From positions 1-59,456 of the forward strand of contig CAIWAH010000106.1 in assembly GCA_903910585.1 (NCBI GenBank): a DNA stretch of 59,456 nt. The letters run 5' to 3'. Positions 54,912-59,456 of the stretch are shown piece by piece. How positions within the stretch are numbered: the stretch's first letter is position 1; each line of letters starts with the position of its first letter. The translations under genes and the position numbers were made by a program. This DNA is from an uncultured Verrucomicrobiota bacterium. Lineage in GTDB: Bacteria > Verrucomicrobiota > Verrucomicrobiia > Limisphaerales > UBA9464. The notes beneath the pieces are model-generated. The model did no database searches. It saw only the letters and a list, made by a program, of their open reading frames with translations, and was not told the DNA's origin.

Positions 54912-55472
54912 TCAGGCGCGCTCCATGTATTTGCCGGTTCGGGTATCTACCTTGATCTTCTCGCCGGTCTTGATGAACAGCGGAGCCTGGATGCTCAGGC
55001 CGGTTTCCAGTTGGATGACCTTCTGCACATTGTTGGCGGAATCGCCACGGAGGCCTTCCGGGGCATCAGTAACGGTCAGCACCACGCTCGCCGGAACCTC
55101 CACCTGCACGACTTTCTCGCCGACCGAAGTCACGGTGACGGAACCGTTCTCCACCAGATAATCCTTGGCGCTGCCGACGAGTTCGGGATTGACGGTCACT
55201 TCCTCGAAGGTTTCGGGATCGGAGAACACGTAGTCGTCGCCGCTCTTGTAGCTGAAATCCATGCGGCGGGTGTTCAGCGGCACGGTTTCCAGCTTTTCGT
55301 AGGAGGTCCAGCGGACGTCCATCGACTTGCCGGTGCGGATGCTGCGGATGATGCCCTGCACGAAGGCGCGCAGGTTGCCCGGCGTGCGGTGCGTCACTTC
55401 GAGCACCACGCAGACGTCGTTGTTGTGCAGGATTGCCTGACCCTTGCGGATTTCGTTCGCGTTGACGGACAT
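54912..55472 (-). CDS. efp: Elongation factor P (atypical modification loop)
   Basis: A 186-residue three-domain EF-P from ATG 55472; it relieves ribosome stalling at proline runs. Domain I carries the loop HRTPGNLRAFVQG at about 28-40, where the residue equal to Lys34 of E. coli is Asn33. The OB domains (DDYVFSDPETFEEV, VEVPASVVLTVTDAPEGLRGD, TGLSIQAPLFIKTGEKIKVDTRTG) are normal. Known activating modifications target Lys or Arg at this place, so this factor is either unmodified or modified differently. Confidence 0.95.
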   Translation of the reverse strand: MSVNANEIRKGQAILHNNDVCVVLEVTHRTPGNLRAFVQGIIRSIRTGKSMDVRWTSYEKLETVPLNTRRMDFSYKSGDDYVFSDPETFEEVTVNPELVGSAKDYLVENGSVTVTSVGEKVVQVEVPASVVLTVTDAPEGLRGDSANNVQKVIQLETGLSIQAPLFIKTGEKIKVDTRTGKYMERA

Positions 55473-55518
55473 ATTGAAAATGTTTTGTGCCGGCGTGCCG
55501 GCGGAAAAAGGAGCGCGC

Positions 55519-55546
55519 ACGTTACCGAGGGAAGGGGGAGTGGCAA
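55519..55546 (-). promoter_or_regulatory. Possible efp promoter
   Basis: Minus-strand TTGCCA (55546-55541) and TAACGT (55524-55519) are 16 bp apart, 47 bp before the efp start. The -10 match is partial. Confidence 0.33.
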
Positions 55547-55697
55547 GCTCCCAGTTTCGGCGGCTCGGAAACCGAAGTGTCAAGCGAGACGTCGGCGCCG
55601 CAGCCTGATTTCGGGGGCGGGCGGCGAGCGGTGGAGTTCCGATTGGCCCACCGTGCGGGTCTGCGGCAATCTCTCCGCGCTCTGCAAGAGCAACTTG

Positions 55698-57263
55698 ATG
55701 CCTGCCAACTCCGAAGATTCGTCCGCAGACAAGGCGCCGTCGCACCGTCTCTACCGCGAACTGCGGCAAATGAGCGCCGAACAGCTGTGGCAGCATGAAG
55801 TGCCGCGGTTCAATCGCGGCAGCGCCCGCGAGCGGGTCCAACGAGTCGCGGTCATCCGGGCCGTCGCCGCGGTGGTCGGCGAAAAGGGAGACTCCGAGCT
55901 GCGGTTGGCCGCCCGGGAATGGGTTCGATCATTGTTGTCGGACCCGGAGGAAAAGGTCCGCCGCTACGCAATGAACGCCCTGCCCAAGCTCGGCGGCAGT
56001 GCCGAAGACGAGCAACGGGTGATCCGCTTGGCGGCCCGGCCGACATCCGAACTCGAACGGCGTCAGGCGTCCAAGACGCTGGGGCTCATCGGTGGCGGTG
56101 CGGCGGTTCAGGCCTTGGCGGCAATCAGCGGAGCTGACTCGGCAATGACGCGCCAGAAGATCGAAGCGCGCCTTGCCCGCGGTCGAGGGGCTGCCCTGCG
56201 GCTGGAAGCGCGACTGGCCGGTTGGCGGGGGATGGAGGTCAGCCTCTACAGCCGGCAGGGACTTGAGGAATGGGTTGCGGACGAGGTGAAATCGGAACGG
56301 ATTCTTCGGCGCTGCAGTCGGTTGCTGCGCGTGTCTCCGGGCGAGTGCCGGTTGGCGATGACCGGTGCCTTTTCCTTGGCGGACCTTTTGCAGAGCCGCT
56401 GCTTTGAGATGCTCGGAATTCATCTGGGGGCGATTCCGATCCGCCCGGGAGAAGATTTGGTCGGCCGCGTGGCGGAATTGGTTGCGTCGTCGCCGGTCGA
56501 AGCCCTGCTGCGGTCCGCGACCGAAGGGGCTTTGCGCTATCGGGCAAGTTGGGGGCCGGACGCCAGGTCGAAGTTTTCCGTGGGCCAGCTCGCAGAGGCC
56601 GTTTTCCAGCGGAACCCTCGCTTGCTGAACGATTCCAAGCAGTCGCTCTGGAACTTGGTCCTGCGCGGCTCGCCCGGGCAGGTGTGGGTCGAACTGGCGC
56701 CCAAACTGGTGCCTGACCCTCGCCGGCCGTTTCGGTCCGGCTACGTCCCGGCGGCCTCCCATCCGCCGCTGGCGTCCGCATTGGCCCGGCTGGCCGGAGC
56801 CGCGGAGGCGGAAACGGTTTGGGATCCTTTCTGTGGCTCCGGGCTGGAGCTGATCGAATGTGTTCTACTCGGGGGGGTGAAACGGGTGGTCGGTTCCGAC
56901 CTGAAGCCAGAGGCCCTGGACGTGGCCCGGCGCAATCTGGAAGCCGCGCAAGGGCGGCCGGTCCAGACCGAGCTCATTGCGGGAGATTTCCGGGAAGTGG
57001 CTGCCCGCGAGCTCCGGCCGGAATCGGTGGACGTGGTCATCACCAATCCACCGCTTGGCATGCGGGTCCGGGTGGATGATTTGCGCGGGCTGCTGGCCGA
57101 ACTGCTGGCGGCGGCGGCAGTGGTTCTGCGACCGGGTGGACGCCTGGTTTTCCCCAACCCGGTCCGGGGTCTGCCGATCCCGGCCGGACTCGAGTTGGAC
57201 CATTCCCGCCCGGTGGACATGGGGGGCTTCCGTTGTCATCTGGAGCGGTATTGGAAGCGGTAG
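55698..57263 (+). CDS. HEAT-repeat/UPF0020 RNA methyltransferase fusion
   Basis: A 521-residue protein from ATG 55698. Residues about 45-165 contain HEAT-like helix pairs (VRRYAMNALPKLGG, RRQASKTLGLIGGGAAVQALAAI). Residues 170-350 are a spacer with the arrangement found before UPF0020 catalytic domains, ending with FRSGYVPAASHPPLASALARL. The methyltransferase domain has the SAM motif DPFCGSG at 376-382 and the catalytic motif NPPLG at 450-454, as in TrmN/Trm14/RlmL enzymes that make N2-methylguanine. No THUMP domain is obvious. The target RNA is unknown. Confidence 0.82.
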   Translation: MPANSEDSSADKAPSHRLYRELRQMSAEQLWQHEVPRFNRGSARERVQRVAVIRAVAAVVGEKGDSELRLAAREWVRSLLSDPEEKVRRYAMNALPKLGGSAEDEQRVIRLAARPTSELERRQASKTLGLIGGGAAVQALAAISGADSAMTRQKIEARLARGRGAALRLEARLAGWRGMEVSLYSRQGLEEWVADEVKSERILRRCSRLLRVSPGECRLAMTGAFSLADLLQSRCFEMLGIHLGAIPIRPGEDLVGRVAELVASSPVEALLRSATEGALRYRASWGPDARSKFSVGQLAEAVFQRNPRLLNDSKQSLWNLVLRGSPGQVWVELAPKLVPDPRRPFRSGYVPAASHPPLASALARLAGAAEAETVWDPFCGSGLELIECVLLGGVKRVVGSDLKPEALDVARRNLEAAQGRPVQTELIAGDFREVAARELRPESVDVVITNPPLGMRVRVDDLRGLLAELLAAAAVVLRPGGRLVFPNPVRGLPIPAGLELDHSRPVDMGGFRCHLERYWKR

Positions 57264-57360
57264 TTCGGCTCGGAGGCCGCAGGAAATCTCCCGAGGACCC
57301 AAAATTCCGTTCCTCCCGGCAACGCAACTGCTAGCCTCCCGGCTCACTCAATTCGTCATT

Positions 57361-58464
57361 ATGGATCTTCCCGGAATGGAACTGTTGCGTGGAATCCTAA
57401 AGGCCGCCGTCGATGGCGGAGCCTCGGATGTCCACATCAAGGTCGGTTACCCTGTGGTTTTCCGCATTCACCGGCAGCTCATCACCATCGAGGCGCCCAC
57501 CCCGACGAACGAGTGGATGAATTCCGTCCTCAAGGAGATGGTGCCCGAGCATGCCCGGAAGCGTCTGGATAGCGACCGCGAGGTGGACTTCAGCTATTAC
57601 GAGCCGGGAGTTGGCCGCTTCCGCACCAACGTGTTTCAGCAGAAAGGGAGCTTCGCGCTGGCGATGCGTTACGTGAAGACGCAGGTGCCGAGCTTTGAGG
57701 AGCTGGGACTCATGCCGGTGCTCAAGGATATCGCGGCCTCCGCCCGTGGCATCGTCCTCGTGGCGGGCACCACCGGCTCCGGCAAGTCCACGACGCTGGC
57801 GGCGATGCTCGAGCACATCAACGCCAACTTCAAAAGGCACATCGTCACGCTGGAGGACCCGATCGAATTCGTCTTCGAGGACAACCAGTCGGTGATCGAG
57901 CAGCGCGAAATCGGTCTGGACACCGCCAGCTTCCAGCACGGTCTCAAGCATGTGCTCCGGCAGGACCCGGACATCATCATGGTCGGCGAAATGCGCGATT
58001 CCGTCTCGTTCACCGCCGCCATGCAGGCCGCCGATACCGGTCATTTGGTGCTGTCCACGCTGCACACGCAGAACGCGTCGCAGTCGATCGGCCGCATCCT
58101 CGACTTCTTCAAGCCGGAAGAGCGCGAACAGGTGCGCCGTCAGCTGGCCGGCACCCTCAAGGCCGTCATCTGCCAGCGCATGGTCGCCGCGGCGGCGGGC
58201 GGCGTGACGCCCGCTTTGGAGATCCTCATCAACACGCCCACCGTCCGGAAAATGCTGGAGGAAAACCGGCTGGAGAAGATCGGTGCGGCCATCGAAACCG
58301 GCCGGGACGACGGCATGCAGACCTTCAATCAGGCGCTCTACGACCATGTGAAAGCCCGCAAGGTCACGGAGGCCGAGGCCCTTGCGAAGGCCAGCAACCC
58401 GCAGGCGCTCGACATGATGTTCAAAGGCATCTTCCTCGACGAAGGCCGCCGCATCCTGTCGTGA
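57361..58464 (+). CDS. pilT: Type IV pilus retraction ATPase PilT
   Basis: A 367-residue hexameric ATPase that powers pilus retraction. ASDVHIKVG marks the N-terminal domain, Walker A GTTGSGKS is at 136-143, the Asp box and Walker B DPDIIMVGEMRD follow near 202-213, and the His box HLVLSTLHT is near 228-236. A longer upstream frame overlaps the methyltransferase gene; the start at 57361 matches the family. No pilB or pilC is adjacent. Confidence 0.95.
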   Translation: MDLPGMELLRGILKAAVDGGASDVHIKVGYPVVFRIHRQLITIEAPTPTNEWMNSVLKEMVPEHARKRLDSDREVDFSYYEPGVGRFRTNVFQQKGSFALAMRYVKTQVPSFEELGLMPVLKDIAASARGIVLVAGTTGSGKSTTLAAMLEHINANFKRHIVTLEDPIEFVFEDNQSVIEQREIGLDTASFQHGLKHVLRQDPDIIMVGEMRDSVSFTAAMQAADTGHLVLSTLHTQNASQSIGRILDFFKPEEREQVRRQLAGTLKAVICQRMVAAAAGGVTPALEILINTPTVRKMLEENRLEKIGAAIETGRDDGMQTFNQALYDHVKARKVTEAEALAKASNPQALDMMFKGIFLDEGRRILS

Positions 58465-58487
58465 ATCCGCCTTCGGGCGAATCGTGC

Positions 58488-58515
58488 AAGGCGTCCCGCT
58501 CCCGGGACGCCTTTT
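58488..58515 (+). terminator. Intrinsic terminator of pilT
   Basis: AAGGCGTCCCG at 58488-58498 pairs with CGGGACGCCTT at 58503-58513 around loop CTCC, followed by TTTT. Confidence 0.9.
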
Positions 58516-58614
58516 GTTCGGAGGGGAGACCACTGGCGCGATGGAGTCGCGGCGGTTCAGATGAGCGGAGCATTCGGGACTTGCGGGATCTGGACGATGG
58601 GGCTTCTTGATCCC

Positions 58615-58824
58615 ATGAATCCGCGTTTCGCACCGAACATCGGCCGGACCGGCCGGCTGATCCGCGCCAGCCTTGGCGTGGGGTTTCTGGCGGTGGCCGT
58701 TCCGGCGTTTTCCTTCCACTGGCTCGCTGGTGCTGCGGCTGTGATCGGCGGCGCCTTCTGCCTGTTCGAGGCCCAGCGCGGGTGGTGCGCAGCGCGTGCC
58801 TGCGGGCTGAAGACCCGGTGGTGA
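58615..58824 (+). CDS. DUF2892 (YgaP-type) small membrane protein
   Basis: A 69-residue protein from ATG 58615; in-frame ATGs at 58561 and 58597 are alternatives. It opens with PNIGRTGRLIRASLGVGFL and has two transmembrane helices with the ending CLFEAQRGWCAARACGLKT, the layout of DUF2892, the membrane domain of YgaP. No rhodanese domain is attached. Function unclear. Confidence 0.75.
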   Translation: MNPRFAPNIGRTGRLIRASLGVGFLAVAVPAFSFHWLAGAAAVIGGAFCLFEAQRGWCAARACGLKTRW

Positions 58825-58865
58825 GGAAGTGCCGCGGTTCGGGCCGAAGCCGCGGTAAGGCGGAA

Positions 58866-58893
58866 CAAAAAAGGCCGCCCCGAAGGGCGGCCC
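58866..58893 (-). terminator. Intrinsic terminator of ilvB
   Basis: On the minus strand GGCCGCCC (58892-58885) pairs with GGGCGGCC (58880-58873) around a TTCG loop and is followed by six T (58872-58867). It lies 26 bp after the ilvB stop. Confidence 0.9.
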
Positions 58894-58918
58894 CATCATT
58901 GTCTGGCCGGTCAGGCTG

Positions 58919-59456
58919 TCACCACTTCATGTCCGCAACGGTGCGGCCGGCGGGGATGAAGGGCAGCACGTGCTCGGTATAGGGGCAGACGACATCGAGG
59001 ACGTAGGCCGTCTTCGAATCGAGCATGCGCCTGATCGCCGCGGGCAGATCCTTCCGGTAGACCACCCGTTCGCAGGGAACACCGAAGCTCTTGCAGACCT
59101 CCACGTAGTCGGGATAGATGCCCGAGCGGTTCTCCGGATTGCCGAGGTAGGTGTGGCCGCGGTTGCCGCCGTAGAAGTTGTCCTCCCACTGCACCACCAT
59201 GCCGAGGTGCTGGTTGTTCAGCACGATGGCCTTGGCGGCGATCTTCTCGATGTAGGCGGTGGCCAGTTCCTGAATGTTCATCAGGAACGAGCCGTCGCCG
59301 TCGATGTCGATCACCTGCTTGTCCGGGCGGGCCACCTTTGCGCCGAGCGCGGCCGGATAGCCGTAGCCCATGGAGCCGAGGCCGCCGGAAGTGATGAACG
59401 TGCGCGGTTCGCTGTATTTGAACCACTGGCCGGCCCACATCTGGTGCTGGCCGACG
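58919..59456 (-). CDS. ilvB: Acetolactate synthase large subunit, C-terminal part (5' end outside window)
   Basis: The last 179 residues of a ThDP-dependent acetolactate synthase, first enzyme of branched-chain amino acid synthesis. The frame is open to the window edge ([10 protein letters not shown]). The diphosphate-binding motif runs from [14 protein letters not shown] to the NN of [14 protein letters not shown], followed by [17 protein letters not shown]. The upstream two thirds are missing. A terminator follows at once, so no ilvN regulatory subunit gene is directly downstream. Confidence 0.93.
   Translation of the reverse strand, partial: VGQHQMWAGQWFKYSEPRTFITSGGLGSMGYGYPAALGAKVARPDKQVIDIDGDGSFLMNIQELATAYIEKIAAKAIVLNNQHLGMVVQWEDNFYGGNRGHTYLGNPENRSGIYPDYVEVCKSFGVPCERVVYRKDLPAAIRRMLDSKTAYVLDVVCPYTEHVLPFIPAGRTVADMKW

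Noticed and set aside
1..59456. tRNA or rRNA genes, CRISPR arrays, insertion sequences or prophage genes
   Set aside because: I looked through the gaps between genes and saw no cloverleaf-like, repeat-spacer, transposase or phage-like sequence; an automated scan could still find a divergent tRNA.

Overview
The window is a GC-rich bacterial chromosome segment, most likely from Verrucomicrobiota (PVC superphylum, possibly the Limisphaerales/Pedosphaera side; this placement is inference). The evidence is gene content: two large proteins with the PVC-type sugar-dehydrogenase/HEAT/cytochrome c/C-terminal heme-binding-domain layout, a YdjY-domain protein, a PDZ-HEAT protein of DUF6288 type, a short H-x-G type pseudopilin, several GTG/TTG starts and few Shine-Dalgarno sites. 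No tRNA, rRNA, CRISPR array, prophage or insertion sequence was recognised.

Region 1 (1-12648, minus strand) is a compact run of eight co-directional genes, several joined by 4-bp ATGA overlaps: YdjY-domain protein, homocysteine methyltransferase-like enzyme, PDZ/HEAT protein, sialate O-acetylesterase-type esterase, sulfatase, a fused metallopeptidase/prolyl-oligopeptidase and a tetraheme cytochrome cut by the window edge, with an alpha/alpha-toroid protein at the upstream end. Most are exported, which suggests breakdown of sulfated or acetylated glycoconjugates and peptides outside the cytoplasm. A divergent PAS-AraC regulator (12802-13566) is the obvious candidate regulator.

Region 2 (13729-35491) is mixed: an LVIVD-repeat beta-propeller protein; a PVC dehydrogenase/cytochrome divergent from a membrane-anchored cupredoxin-like protein; recJ, a TerC-family protein and a membrane-anchored unknown; an orphan branched-chain amino-acid binding lipoprotein facing a dicarboxylate symporter; a DUF1415 protein; then a minus-strand unit glgA > second PVC cytochrome protein > secreted protein > RlmM-like methyltransferase; a truncated globin and recN.

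Region 3 (35679-45000) is housekeeping: prs-rplY-pth-rpsF-ssb-rplI, dnaB, bamA and an OmpH/Skp chaperone. rpsR is absent from its usual place between ssb and rplI.

Region 4 (45091-59456) holds a VC0807-like membrane protein, a small membrane protein overlapping an exported glutathione peroxidase, an S46 dipeptidyl-peptidase, a SIS-domain isomerase, an outer-membrane barrel protein, a pseudopilin, a zinc-ribbon-like membrane protein, rluE, a structured 0.3-kb non-coding block bounded by 13-bp direct repeats, a cysteine desulfurase, efp with an unusual modification loop, a HEAT-UPF0020 methyltransferase fusion, pilT, a DUF2892 protein and the 3' part of ilvB. Clear intrinsic terminators close many of these units.
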